Positions 25,206 through 33,823 of a DNA stretch of 45,937 bases are shown in pieces. The DNA comes from an uncultured Faecalibacterium sp. (lineage in GTDB: Bacteria; Bacillota; Clostridia; Oscillospirales; Ruminococcaceae). The stretch covers positions 1 through 45,937 of the forward strand of contig UQGD01000016.1 in NCBI GenBank assembly GCA_900540455.1, in the 5' to 3' direction. The notes under the pieces were generated by a model, which was not told where the DNA came from, made no database searches, and saw only the letters and a list, made by a program, of their open reading frames with translations. The stretch's first letter is position 1. Every line of letters starts with the position of its first letter. The position numbers were made by a program, and so were the translations under genes.

Positions 25206-25230
25206 CCGCAGCCGAACAAGCTGCGGTATT
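25206..25230 (+). terminator. Hairpin between the two tRNAs
   Basis: CCGCAGC (25206-25212) pairs with GCTGCGG (25220-25226), followed by TATTTT. It may be a partial terminator or a processing guide between tRNA-Gln and tRNA-Pro. Confidence 0.5.
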
Positions 25231-25232
25231 TT

Positions 25233-25308
25233 CGGGGCATAGCGCAGTTGGTAGCGCGCCTCGTTCGGGACGAGGAGGCCGTGGGTTCAAATCCCGCTGC
25301 TCCGACCA
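25233..25308 (+). tRNA. tRNA-Pro (anticodon CGG)
   Basis: The acceptor stem CGGGGCA/TGCTCCG starts with the C1-G72 pair typical of bacterial tRNA-Pro. The anticodon stem CCTCG/CGAGG with loop TTCGGGA gives anticodon CGG. The T arm GTGGG/CCCGC with TTCAAAT is regular. CCA is encoded at the 3' end. Confidence 0.96.
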
Positions 25309-25340
25309 AAAGACACACCTTTCGAGGTGTGTCTTTTTTT
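25309..25340 (+). terminator. Rho-independent terminator of the tRNA pair
   Basis: AAAGACACACCT pairs with AGGTGTGTCTTT around a TTCG tetraloop, followed by more T, directly behind the tRNA-Pro CCA. Confidence 0.95.
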
Positions 25341-25518
25341 GTTTGTATGCAAGGGGTGTGCCGGAAACGGCAGCGGATACAGCAAAACAGGGGCATTTGC
25401 AAGCGGGAAAAAAGTCCGGCCTTTCGCAATTTACACAGAAGAAAGAAAATGAACTGTGCAAATTGCACTAGAACTATTGCGCAAAAGTGTAAATATTGAG
25501 GAAAATATGAACGGAATG

Positions 25519-25547
25519 TTTACAATGTGGTAACAAACTGGTATACT
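25519..25547 (+). promoter_or_regulatory. Sigma-A promoter of the C39-like peptidase gene
   Basis: TTTACA (25519-25524) and TATACT (25542-25547) with a 17-bp spacer lie 60 bp before the ATG at 25608. Confidence 0.75.
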
Positions 25548-25607
25548 TTACTGCGGAAATATGAGACCGCATTGAAGCTGTGCTCAAAAAAAGGAGGGCC
25601 CCTGTCC

Positions 25608-26642
25608 ATGGAAACCGAACCTAAGCACCCCGCCCGGCGGCTTGCAGCGTTGCTGCTGTCGCTGTTTTTTATGTTCAACTGTCTGCCCGCTGCGTTGGCG
25701 GTCAGCCTGAATGTGGATGCCGGGTTCTACTTTAAGCAGAGCCAGGGCGGGACCTGTACGCTGGCTTCTGCAGCTATGATGCTGCGCCGCCGGGCTTATA
25801 TGGATGGCTTGGAAGATTGGTTTGATGTTACCGAGAACAGTGTCCGTTCTTCGGCCTGGTCCGGTGGGTTGGCCCATAACTTTACATACAATGCAATGCA
25901 GGTGGGATACTCCGTCCTGCCCCGGGATACAGCCCAAAAGACCCAGACCTTGATCGATCTTTTGGCGCAGCATCCGGAAGGGATCGTGGCGTATGACCGT
26001 ACCCGTCCCCATGCAGTGCTGCTGACCGATTACACCGATGGTGCGTTCTACTGTGCAGACCCGGCGGGCAGTGTTTCGCAGGGGCGTATCCCGCTGTCGC
26101 AGGCGCGGGTATCCCTGGGGGGCATCTCCTGCTATTGGTTCGTCAGTGCGGATCAAAATGGCCTGACCTCTACGGGGGACGGCCTGCGTCTGGTGGGGAT
26201 GCGCTATCCGGAAAATGTGCGCCAGGGCAAAGGTGTTTCCCTGACCGGTACGGTGGGGGCAGCCCCTGGCACGGTCCTTACAGAGGTGGAGGCCGCTGTA
26301 CTGGATGCTGCCGGGCAGACGGTGCAGAGCGTTGCTGCTGCGCCGGGGACCAACAGCTGGTCTTTTAAGGCTATTGACAGCCAGATCCGCTTTGGAGAGC
26401 TGCCGGCCGGCAATTACAGCTATATGGTGCTGGTCACCCAGTCGGATGGACGATCCCTCTGCTTTATGAGCGAGTTTACCGTATCGGACGCTGCGACCAG
26501 CACGGTCAGTTATTGGTCGGCACACGATGCTGAAGGTGAAAAACTGGTCCGTGCGGAGGAGGAGGCCGAAGCACAGCCCGCAGAACAGACCGAGACCCCG
26601 GTGCTGAAGGGGCTGTTTGACTGGCTGAACACCAGCTTCTGA
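25608..26642 (+). CDS. Secreted C39-like (papain-fold) cysteine peptidase
   Basis: A 344-residue exported protein. Residues 10-32 form a signal peptide (ARRLAALLLSLFFMFNCLPAALA). The mature N-terminal domain resembles the peptidase C39-like fold: QSQGGTCTLASAAMML carries the likely catalytic Cys50 with an upstream Gln, and RPHAVLLTDY gives His135. CADPAGS supplies Asp151. This is followed by a beta-rich domain (about 185-300) resembling an Ig-like module with repeated GTVGAAPG/LPAGNYSY turns, and an acidic tail. It may cleave peptides or cell-wall cross-links outside the cell; the substrate is unknown. AAAAGGAGGG supports the ATG. It forms its own transcription unit. Confidence 0.75.
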   Translation: METEPKHPARRLAALLLSLFFMFNCLPAALAVSLNVDAGFYFKQSQGGTCTLASAAMMLRRRAYMDGLEDWFDVTENSVRSSAWSGGLAHNFTYNAMQVGYSVLPRDTAQKTQTLIDLLAQHPEGIVAYDRTRPHAVLLTDYTDGAFYCADPAGSVSQGRIPLSQARVSLGGISCYWFVSADQNGLTSTGDGLRLVGMRYPENVRQGKGVSLTGTVGAAPGTVLTEVEAAVLDAAGQTVQSVAAAPGTNSWSFKAIDSQIRFGELPAGNYSYMVLVTQSDGRSLCFMSEFTVSDAATSTVSYWSAHDAEGEKLVRAEEEAEAQPAEQTETPVLKGLFDWLNTSF

Positions 26643-26651
26643 AATCAGAAC

Positions 26652-26683
26652 AAAAAGAGACGGCAGAACGCCGTCTCTTTTTT
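26652..26683. terminator. Bidirectional terminator between the C39-like and SpoIID-like genes
   Basis: AAAGAGACGGC pairs with GCCGTCTCTTT around AGAAC, with A and T runs on both sides. It serves the plus-strand peptidase gene (ends 26642) and the minus-strand SpoIID-like gene (ends 26693). Confidence 0.93.
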
Positions 26684-26692
26684 CTTTCGGGG

Positions 26693-27721
26693 TCACTCCC
26701 GCAGCTCGGTATGGGGGAAATAATGCGCCAGGATCTCCTGGCAGGACGCCCCCTGCTCTGCCAACGCCTTGGCGCCCCACTGGCTCAACCCTACGCCGTG
26801 GCCATAGCCCTGGGTGGTGACCGTGAAATTGCCATCCCCCCATTCGATTGAAAAGCAGGTGCTGCGCAGTCCAAGAGAGCGCCGCAGCGTAGGCCCGGTG
26901 ACGCTCTGCCCCCACAAGGGGATGCTGGCTACATAGCCGGAAGCGGTAAGGGTTGGCTGCCCAAACCAGCGTTCCGGCGGAGTGCCGTCGGGGGCAAGAC
27001 CCAGGGTCTCGGTCAGTGCGGCCTGCATCTGGTCCGCTGTCAGGGTGATGGTATAGGTGAAATTTTCAGCAGTTTGGTCGGTGGCGCTGTCCACCGGGAC
27101 TAAGTAGGGCAAAGGCGCACCCCAGACATTCTCACTGGCTTCGGTGCGTCCATTGGAAATGGCGAAATAGCTGGTGCCAGCGGGGGCGTCCTCGTAATAC
27201 AGGACCTTGGTGGTCACCTGGTCCACCAAAGCGGAAAGGCGGGCGTAGTTGGCGTCGTAGGCGGTGCCCCAGTAGCTGCGCAGGACCGGTTCGGTCAGGC
27301 ATCCCTGCCGCCGTGCCGGGTCTACTGAAAGCCAGCCCTGTTCAGGCTGTGCGCTGTGATCCCGGCAGTATAAAAGATAGCTGTGGGCGGCAATGGCTTG
27401 GGCTTTCAGTGCTTCGTCCGGCCAGCTCACCGGCATTTCAGCGGCCACAGCGCCAATAAGGTAGTCCCGCCGTGAAAGGGAAAACACCTCGCCGGTGGCG
27501 GCGTTGGTCAGCAGAAAGGTCTCTGCATCGGATGTGCTGGGCGCAGGGGCGCTGTCTGGCACTGGTTCCGGGGCGGCAGGGTCGGCGCTTTCCGGCGGGG
27601 GAGAGGGTGGTGCGGCGGCTCCGCGGCCCCAAACCGTCTCAGCAAGCCGGTATCCGGCCAGGGGCAGTACGCTGCCCAATACAAGCAGTACGGCGCACAA
27701 CAGCAAAAAGGCTTTTTTCAT
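26693..27721 (-). CDS. SpoIID/LytB-like peptidoglycan-processing protein
   Basis: A 342-residue membrane-anchored or exported protein of the SpoIID/LytB family. In sporulating Firmicutes SpoIID is a lytic transglycosylase needed for engulfment; LytB-type members modulate amidases. Residues 1-25 form a signal/anchor helix (MKKAFLLLCAVLLVLGSVLPLAGY), followed by a Pro/Ala-rich linker to about 70. The SpoIID domain starts at GEVFSLSRRDYLIGAVAAEMP, whose AAEMP region carries the catalytic Glu of known members. It includes LKAQAIAAHSYLLY and ends GYGHGVGLSQWGAKALAEQG. GGGGAGGAACTG precedes the ATG. No other sporulation gene is nearby. Whether it acts in sporulation or in general wall turnover cannot be told. 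Confidence 0.88.
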   Translation of the reverse strand: MKKAFLLLCAVLLVLGSVLPLAGYRLAETVWGRGAAAPPSPPPESADPAAPEPVPDSAPAPSTSDAETFLLTNAATGEVFSLSRRDYLIGAVAAEMPVSWPDEALKAQAIAAHSYLLYCRDHSAQPEQGWLSVDPARRQGCLTEPVLRSYWGTAYDANYARLSALVDQVTTKVLYYEDAPAGTSYFAISNGRTEASENVWGAPLPYLVPVDSATDQTAENFTYTITLTADQMQAALTETLGLAPDGTPPERWFGQPTLTASGYVASIPLWGQSVTGPTLRRSLGLRSTCFSIEWGDGNFTVTTQGYGHGVGLSQWGAKALAEQGASCQEILAHYFPHTELRE

Positions 27722-27945
27722 GGCAGTTCCTCCCCGGAATGGCATTGCGTTGGGGGCAGTATACCGCTGCTCTCCGGCAGAAAAGCGCAGATGCCGCCGG
27801 ACCGGTGTTTTTGCAGGCAGGGCCATTACCGAAAAAATCCCGCTCTCGGAAGGGAAATCACCGTAAGTGTGTTTGTTGGGCGAACAAAAGAGGATAACGG
27901 AAATACGTTTTTGAGAAAAAGAGGGGAAAGTAAGGGGGATTTTGC

Positions 27946-27974
27946 TTGAATTTACTCCCCAAAAGCGCTATGAT
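27946..27974 (+). promoter_or_regulatory. Sigma-A promoter of citrate synthase
   Basis: TTGAAT (27946-27951) and TATGAT (27969-27974), 17 bp apart, lie 67 bp before the ATG at 28042. Confidence 0.7.
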
Positions 27975-28041
27975 AGGGCTGTCCATCAATGAGGATGGAC
28001 AGGGAAAGTATATTTTGGAAATAAGAAAGGGGAAATTGCCA

Positions 28042-29412
28042 ATGACTGCAAAACCGGCAGAGGTCGCCTCGCTGGACCCGATCACGATGCAGACCCTCTG
28101 TGAGGAGTACATCGCCAACAACTACATCGACCCGGAGACCAGCGAGAAGCTGGGGGTCAAACGGGGCCTGCGCAACCCGGATGGCACCGGCGTGCTGGCG
28201 GGGCTGACCAATGTGTGCGACGTAGTAGGCTACCGCAAGGATGAGCAGGGCCATGTGGTGCCCATCCCGGGCAAGTTGATCTACCGGGGGGTCAACATCA
28301 ACGAGATCGTGGACGAAGCCTACCGCAATGACCGCTTTGTGTTTGAGGAAGTGATCTGGCTGCTGCTGTTCGGCAGTCTGCCGACCAAAGGTCAGCTGGA
28401 TGATTTCTGCGACATTTTGGCGGAACATCGTGCTTTGCCTGATGGCTTCATGGATACCATGAATGCCCCCTCGCCCAATATCATGAACAAGCTACAGCGC
28501 TGCGTGCTGGGCCTGTATTCCTACGATGAGCGGGCAGAGGACCTGAGCCTGGAAAATATCCTGAACCAGAGCATCAACCTGATCGCCAGTATGCCGACCA
28601 TGATGGTGAACGCCTACCAGATGAAGCGCCGCTATTATGATAAGCAGAGTATGTTCTTCCACCTGCCCCGGCCCGGCCAGAGCACAGCGGAGCACATCCT
28701 CAGCACCTACCGTCCGGATCAGAAATATACCCACGAGGAGGCAAAGCTGCTGGATATGTGCCTGCTGGTCCATGCGGATCATGGCGGCGGCAACTGTTCT
28801 ACCTTTACCTCCCGGGTGCTGTCCTCCTCCGGCACGGACACCTATTCGGCCATTGCAGCAGCCATCGGCGCGCTGAAAGGCCCCAAACACGGCGGTGCGA
28901 ACCTGATGGTGAACCGTCAGCTGGAAAATATCCTCAAGCACGTGGAGAATCCGGAGGATGACGATGAGGTGCGGGAATATCTGCGCCGCATCCTGCGCAA
29001 GCAGGCGGGGGATGGCTCCGGCCTGATCTACGGTATGGGGCATGCGGTGTATACCGTCAGCGACCCCCGTGAGATCATCTTGAAAGAGCGTGCCCGTCAC
29101 CTGGCCTATGAAAAAGGCTATGAAGAGGAGTATAATATGCTGTGCAGCATCGAGCGGCTGGCCCCCGGCATCTTTGCCGAAGAAAAAGGCAGCCAGAAGC
29201 CGGTGTGCGCGAATGTGGACCTGTTCAGTGGTCTGATTTACCATATGCTGGGCATCTCCGAGGATATCTATACGCCGCTGTTCGCTATTGCCCGTGTACC
29301 GGGCTGGTGCGCCCACCGGGTGGAGGAGGTATTCTTCGCCAACCGGATCATCCGCCCGGCCTACAAGTACCTGGGTGTCCGCCAGAAGTATAAACCATTA
29401 GAGGAACGCTGA
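28042..29412 (+). CDS. Citrate synthase
   Basis: A 456-residue type-I/II citrate synthase, which condenses oxaloacetate and acetyl-CoA. Active-site regions are visible. HADHGGGNCSTFTSRVLSS (about residue 244) carries the first His, GALKGPKHGGAN the second, and GMGHAVYTVSDPRE the CoA/oxaloacetate region. The late DLFSGLIYHMLGISEDIYTPLFAIARVPGW includes the catalytic Asp region. It is longer at the N-terminus than Bacillus CitZ, as seen in many Clostridia. AAAGGGG precedes the chosen ATG. No aconitase or isocitrate dehydrogenase is nearby. In this lineage the enzyme probably feeds 2-oxoglutarate/glutamate synthesis and not a full cycle. Its stop overlaps the next start (TGATG). Confidence 0.95.
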   Translation: MTAKPAEVASLDPITMQTLCEEYIANNYIDPETSEKLGVKRGLRNPDGTGVLAGLTNVCDVVGYRKDEQGHVVPIPGKLIYRGVNINEIVDEAYRNDRFVFEEVIWLLLFGSLPTKGQLDDFCDILAEHRALPDGFMDTMNAPSPNIMNKLQRCVLGLYSYDERAEDLSLENILNQSINLIASMPTMMVNAYQMKRRYYDKQSMFFHLPRPGQSTAEHILSTYRPDQKYTHEEAKLLDMCLLVHADHGGGNCSTFTSRVLSSSGTDTYSAIAAAIGALKGPKHGGANLMVNRQLENILKHVENPEDDDEVREYLRRILRKQAGDGSGLIYGMGHAVYTVSDPREIILKERARHLAYEKGYEEEYNMLCSIERLAPGIFAEEKGSQKPVCANVDLFSGLIYHMLGISEDIYTPLFAIARVPGWCAHRVEEVFFANRIIRPAYKYLGVRQKYKPLEER

Positions 29413-30188
29413 TGAATCGTTTTGTTTTGTGCATTTTTGCCCTGGGCGCTGCCCTGGGGCTGGGTCATGGACTGGATCTGGCCCTGGGCGGTATCGATCC
29501 TGTTACCGGTCTGTGTGCCGCAGGGTCGGTGTGGTGGCGGTATGGAGCGCTGGCGCTGACTGTCGCCCTGGCGCTGGCTGCCGGCCGCCGTGCGCCGGTG
29601 CGCAGTGCCGCCCTGTTGGGAGGCCGCCCTGTGCTGGGCGGTGCGGCGCTGCTGTGCAGTGCTTGCTTTGCGCTGTGCGGCCTGGGCCGACTGGCCTTGA
29701 CCGGGCTGTCTGGCGGTGTTTTTATGCTGCTGCGGGCCGGGCTGGAGCTGCTGTGTGCGGCTTGGATGGGCGCACTGGCTGCCGCATGGCTGCGCCGGGG
29801 ACACTGGCATGCCCCGGCGGGGGGGCTGGTGCTGGCGGTGTTTGGCAGTGCGGTGTTCTATATGCAGGTGCTGGGCCGCTTTATGGAGAACAGTTCCAGC
29901 TGGCACCGGGTGGCCCCCACTGCGCAGGTGTGGCAGATGCTGGCCGTGCTGGTGCTGACCTCCACTTTGATCCGCAGTGTCTACCTGCCCGGCACCTCCG
30001 ACGGCTGGAGCCTGTGCGCCGCAGCGCTGGCGGCATACTGCCTGGGGTTGTGCTGGCAGCTGCCGGAGCTGGGGTCGCTTTTGACCGGAACAGGAGATCT
30101 GCTGGACCTGCTGGGGGCGGCAGAGCTGTGCTGCACCGGTCTGCTGGGCGGTGCAGTGGCGCTTACAGGCCTGAGACGCCGCAGCTGA
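29412..30188 (+). CDS. Polytopic membrane protein, unknown
   Basis: A 258-residue, very hydrophobic protein, rich in Ala, Leu and Gly, with about seven or eight predicted membrane helices and short loops. No family is recognised. The sequence has several cysteines within helices (LLCSACFALCGLGRL, ELCCTGLLGG). Translation is coupled to citrate synthase by a TGATG overlap, so both come from one transcript. Very high GC at third positions is consistent with a poorly conserved membrane protein. A citrate-related transport role is conceivable but unsupported. No terminator with a T-run is visible behind it. Confidence 0.65.
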   Translation: MNRFVLCIFALGAALGLGHGLDLALGGIDPVTGLCAAGSVWWRYGALALTVALALAAGRRAPVRSAALLGGRPVLGGAALLCSACFALCGLGRLALTGLSGGVFMLLRAGLELLCAAWMGALAAAWLRRGHWHAPAGGLVLAVFGSAVFYMQVLGRFMENSSSWHRVAPTAQVWQMLAVLVLTSTLIRSVYLPGTSDGWSLCAAALAAYCLGLCWQLPELGSLLTGTGDLLDLLGAAELCCTGLLGGAVALTGLRRRS

Positions 30189-30295
30189 GCCGGGACTCCC
30201 TTGGCTGAAATGCCCAAAAGCCGTCCAGCCTTTACTGCAAAATCGTACAAAACAAAAAAAGTATGAGAACAAGTCGTTAATTTTTTGGCAGATAC

Positions 30296-30324
30296 TTGAA
30301 ACTTTTTGGGATTTGGTCTAAAAT
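30296..30324 (+). promoter_or_regulatory. Sigma-A promoter of gap
   Basis: TTGAAA (30296-30301), a 17-bp AT-rich spacer and TAAAAT (30319-30324) lie 55 bp before the ATG. Confidence 0.8.
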
Positions 30325-30379
30325 AGAAGTACCGTGATTATCCGATTAAAGGGTAAGAATCATTAGGAGGTATATTAAC

Positions 30380-31411
30380 ATGGCTGTTAGAGTTGCTATC
30401 AATGGTTTTGGTCGTATTGGCCGTCTGGCTTTCCGTCAGATGTTTGATGCTGAGGGTTACGAGGTCGTCGCAATCAACGACCTGACCAGCCCCAAGATGC
30501 TGGCTCACCTGCTGAAGTACGACACCGCTCAGGGTTCCTTCTGCGGCAAGATCGGCGAGGGCAAGCACACTGTCGAGTCCACCGAGGATTCCATCATCGT
30601 CGACGGCAAGGAGATCAAGATCTACGCCGTGAAGGACGCAAAGGACGCTCCCTGGGGCGAGCTGAACGTTGACGTCGTTCTGGAGTGCACCGGCTTCTAC
30701 ACCAGCAAGGAGAAGAGCATGGCTCACATCGCTGCTGGCGCTAAGAAGGTCGTCATCTCTGCTCCTGCAGGCAACGACCTGAAGACCATCGTCTACTCTG
30801 TCAACGAGAACACCCTGACCGCTGAGGATCAGGTCATCTCTGCTGCTTCCTGCACCACCAACTGCCTGGCTCCGATGGCTGATACCCTGAACAAGACCTA
30901 CCCCATCGTTTCCGGCATCATGACCACCGTCCACGCTTACACCGGCGACCAGATGATCCTGGACGGCCCCCAGCGCAAGGGCGACCTGCGCCGTGCTCGT
31001 GCTGGCGCTCAGAACATCGTTCCCAACAGCACCGGCGCTGCTAAGGCCATCGGCCTGGTCATCCCCGAGCTGAACGGCAAGCTGATCGGCTCTGCTCAGC
31101 GTGTGCCCGTGCCCACCGGTTCCACCACCATCCTGGTTGCTGTGGTCAAGGGCAAGGACGTCACCAAGGAGTCCATCAACGCTGCTATGAAGGCTGCTGC
31201 TTCTGAGTCCTTCGGCTACAACGAGGATCAGATCGTTTCTTCTGACGTCATCGGCATGCGCTACGGCTCTCTGTTCGATGCTACCCAGACCATGGTCGCT
31301 AAGATCGACGAGGATACCTACCAGGTCCAGGTCGTGTCTTGGTACGACAACGAGAACTCCTACACCTCTCAGATGGTCCGCACCATTAAGTACTTCGCTG
31401 AGAACTGCTAA
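30380..31411 (+). CDS. gap: Glyceraldehyde-3-phosphate dehydrogenase
   Basis: A 343-residue type-I GAPDH, oxidising glyceraldehyde-3-phosphate to 1,3-bisphosphoglycerate with NAD+. It begins MAVRVAINGFGRIGRLAFRQ (NAD fold). The catalytic SAASCTTNCLAP carries the active Cys, and the His lies in TTVHAYTGDQ. RAGAQNIVPNSTGAAKAIG and the C-terminal VVSWYDNENSYTSQMV are typical. Codon use is strikingly narrow (nearly only AAG for Lys, GAG for Glu, many GCT and TCC) compared with neighbours, as expected for a very highly expressed gene. TTAGGAGG precedes the ATG. It has its own promoter and a strong terminator, so it is monocistronic. Confidence 0.98.
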   Translation: MAVRVAINGFGRIGRLAFRQMFDAEGYEVVAINDLTSPKMLAHLLKYDTAQGSFCGKIGEGKHTVESTEDSIIVDGKEIKIYAVKDAKDAPWGELNVDVVLECTGFYTSKEKSMAHIAAGAKKVVISAPAGNDLKTIVYSVNENTLTAEDQVISAASCTTNCLAPMADTLNKTYPIVSGIMTTVHAYTGDQMILDGPQRKGDLRRARAGAQNIVPNSTGAAKAIGLVIPELNGKLIGSAQRVPVPTGSTTILVAVVKGKDVTKESINAAMKAAASESFGYNEDQIVSSDVIGMRYGSLFDATQTMVAKIDEDTYQVQVVSWYDNENSYTSQMVRTIKYFAENC

Positions 31412-31461
31412 TTGCGTCTCTGCCTGGTAACTTGAGAGGCTCGCGCTCTTAAAACCAAGCG

Positions 31462-31508
31462 GCGGGGCCGCAGATGGGTCATGTGCCTGTCTGCGGCCCC
31501 GCTTTTTT
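31462..31508 (+). terminator. Rho-independent terminator of gap
   Basis: GCGGGGCCGCAG (31462-31473) pairs with CTGCGGCCCCGC (31491-31502), followed by six T. Confidence 0.95.
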
Positions 31509-31637
31509 GGCAAAGAAAGCCTGGCTGCGTGCTTTGCAGCGGGCAGCTGCGCTGCCGGGGCAGAGCATCCGGCAAAATAGACACATTTGCGCGCAATGGA
31601 ACGGAATGTTTGTTAATAAAATATCTATCCACTGTCC

Positions 31638-31666
31638 TTGCAATAGACACGGAATTTGTTTATAAT
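31638..31666 (+). promoter_or_regulatory. Sigma-A promoter of pgk
   Basis: TTGCAA (31638-31643) and a perfect TATAAT (31661-31666) with a 17-bp spacer lie 64 bp before the pgk ATG. Confidence 0.85.
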
Positions 31667-31730
31667 AGAAGTATCGGCAAAGTAACAACTCTAACCAGAG
31701 AAATACATGATTTGAGAGGAGTTTATCACT

Positions 31731-32939
31731 ATGGGTTTAGGTAAGAAGACGATCGACGATGCGAACTACTGCGGCAAGAAGGTGCTGGTCCGCTGCGATT
31801 TCAACGTCCCGATGAAGGACGGCGTCATCACCAACGAGAACCGCATCAATGCTGCTCTGCCCACCATCCAGAAGCTGATCAACGATGGCGCAAAGGTCAT
31901 CCTGTGCAGCCACCTGGGCAAGCCGAAGAACGGCCCCGAGGCAAAGTTCAGCATCGAGCCGGTGGCTGCTGCTCTGAGCGCAAAGCTGGGCAAGCAGGTC
32001 GTGTTCGCCAACGATGATACCGTTGTGGGCGAGAACGCCAAGGCTGCTGTGGCTGCCATGAACAACGGCGATGTGGTGCTGCTGCAGAACACCCGCTTCC
32101 GCAAGGAAGAGACCAAGAACCTGCCTGAGTTCTCTCAGGAGCTGGCTTCCCTGGCAGATGCATATGTGGATGACGCTTTCGGCAGCTGCCATCGCGCTCA
32201 CTGCTCCACTGCTGGTGTCACCGACTACATCAAGGATACCGCTGTTGGTTACCTGATGGAGAAGGAGATCAAGTACCTGGGCAACGCTGTCAACGACCCC
32301 GTCCGTCCCTTCACTGCCATCCTGGGCGGTGCAAAGGTTGCGGATAAGCTGAACGTCATCTCCAACCTGCTGGAGAAGGTGGATACCCTGATCATCGGCG
32401 GCGGCATGGCCTACACCTTTGTCAAGGCGCAGGGCTATGAGGTCGGCAAGAGCCTGTGCGATGACTCCAAGCTGGACTACTGCAAGGAGATGATGGCAAA
32501 GGCAGAGGCAAAGGGCGTCAAGCTGCTGCTGCCGGTGGATACCGCTTGCGTGGCAAACTTCCCCGATCCCATCGATGCACCGGTGGAGACCAAGATCCTG
32601 CCCGTGACCCAGATCCCCGCAGACATGGAGGGCTGCGACATCGGCCCCGAGACCATGAAGCTGTTTGCAGATGCTGTTAAGGCATCCAAGACCGTTGTGT
32701 GGAACGGCCCCATGGGCGTGTTCGAGAACCCCACCCTGGCAGCCGGCACCCTGGCTGTGGCAAAGGCTATGGCTGAGAGCGAGGCTACCACTGTGATCGG
32801 CGGCGGCGACAGCGCAGCAGCTGTCCAGCAGATGGGTCTGGGCGACAAGATGACCCACATCTCCACTGGCGGCGGCGCTTCTCTGGAGTATCTGGAGGGC
32901 AAGGAGCTGCCTGGTATCGCTGTGATCCAGAACGCATAA
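31731..32939 (+). CDS. pgk: Phosphoglycerate kinase
   Basis: A 402-residue monomeric kinase that makes ATP from 1,3-bisphosphoglycerate. N-terminal substrate-binding VLVRCDFNVPMKDG and CSHLGKPK are followed by the hinge region and FTAILGGAKVADKLNVI. The nucleotide-binding C-terminal half has GGGMAYTF, TVVWNGPMGVFENP and GGGDSAAAV, ending in HISTGGGASLEYLEGKELPG. Length is normal. GAGAGGAG precedes the ATG. A terminator-like hairpin separates it from tpiA. Confidence 0.98.
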   Translation: MGLGKKTIDDANYCGKKVLVRCDFNVPMKDGVITNENRINAALPTIQKLINDGAKVILCSHLGKPKNGPEAKFSIEPVAAALSAKLGKQVVFANDDTVVGENAKAAVAAMNNGDVVLLQNTRFRKEETKNLPEFSQELASLADAYVDDAFGSCHRAHCSTAGVTDYIKDTAVGYLMEKEIKYLGNAVNDPVRPFTAILGGAKVADKLNVISNLLEKVDTLIIGGGMAYTFVKAQGYEVGKSLCDDSKLDYCKEMMAKAEAKGVKLLLPVDTACVANFPDPIDAPVETKILPVTQIPADMEGCDIGPETMKLFADAVKASKTVVWNGPMGVFENPTLAAGTLAVAKAMAESEATTVIGGGDSAAAVQQMGLGDKMTHISTGGGASLEYLEGKELPGIAVIQNA

Positions 32940-32959
32940 GTTAACCCCCAGCATCCACG

Positions 32960-32993
32960 GGTGCGGCGGCTGTTGCGCCGCCGCACCTTTTTT
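32960..32993 (+). terminator. Terminator between pgk and tpiA
   Basis: GGTGCGGCGGC pairs with GCCGCCGCACC-type bases (32977-32987), followed by six T. No clear promoter lies between it and tpiA. It may be partial, lowering tpiA and gpmI relative to pgk. Confidence 0.88.
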
Positions 32994-33022
32994 GATAAGA
33001 ATGGAAAAAAGGAGAAAGTATC

Positions 33023-33793
33023 ATGGATAAGGCAAAGCGCAAGGCAATTATTGCAGGCAACTGGAAGATGAACAAGACCGCTACCGAGGCCGCCCAGCTG
33101 GTAGACGAGCTGATCCCCGCCGTGCAGGATGCATCCTGCGAGGTGGTCATCTGCACCCCCTATACCGACCTGGTGACCGCTGTGGCCAAGACCAAGGGTA
33201 CCAATATCCATGTGGGCGCAGAGAACGTCCACTTTGAGGCTTCCGGCGCCTTTACCGGTGAGATCAGCGCTGCTATGCTGGTGGATCTGGGCGTGGAGTA
33301 CGTCATTGTTGGCCACTCTGAGCGCCGCCAGTACTTTGCAGAGACCGACCAGACCGTGAACAAGCGCACGCTGGCCGCCCTGAACGCCGGCCTCAAGGCC
33401 ATCGTCTGCGTGGGCGAGAGCCTGCAGCAGCGGGAAGAGGGCGTGACCGAGGAGCTGGTGCGTATGCAGACCAAGATCGCCCTGCGGGATGTGACCGCTG
33501 AGCAGATGGCCAACGTGGTCATCGCCTATGAGCCTGTGTGGGCCATTGGCACCGGCAAGACCGCTACCGCTGACCAGGCACAGGAAGTCTGCGCCCAGAT
33601 CCGCAAGGTGATCGGCGAGCTGTACGGCGACGCTGTGGCGCAGGCCACCACCGTCCAGTATGGCGGCAGCATGAACGCAAAGAACTGCGAGGAGCTGCTG
33701 AGCAAGCAGGATGTGGATGGCGGCCTGATCGGCGGCGCATCCCTGAAGGCAGCGGATTTTGCTGTCATCGTTAACGCAGCCTCTAAGGGCTGA
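33023..33793 (+). CDS. tpiA: Triosephosphate isomerase
   Basis: A 256-residue TIM-barrel enzyme interconverting dihydroxyacetone phosphate and glyceraldehyde-3-phosphate. IIAGNWKMNKT carries the catalytic Asn and Lys. VGHSERRQYF gives the catalytic His, YEPVWAIGTGKTA the catalytic Glu and mobile loop, and YGGSMNAKN and DGGLIGGASLK the phosphate site. GGAGAAAG precedes the ATG. gpmI follows after 30 bp, so both are probably one transcript. Confidence 0.98.
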   Translation: MDKAKRKAIIAGNWKMNKTATEAAQLVDELIPAVQDASCEVVICTPYTDLVTAVAKTKGTNIHVGAENVHFEASGAFTGEISAAMLVDLGVEYVIVGHSERRQYFAETDQTVNKRTLAALNAGLKAIVCVGESLQQREEGVTEELVRMQTKIALRDVTAEQMANVVIAYEPVWAIGTGKTATADQAQEVCAQIRKVIGELYGDAVAQATTVQYGGSMNAKNCEELLSKQDVDGGLIGGASLKAADFAVIVNAASKG

Positions 33794-33823
33794 TTCGTTT
33801 TTTACAAAAAGGAGCAAACTTTT

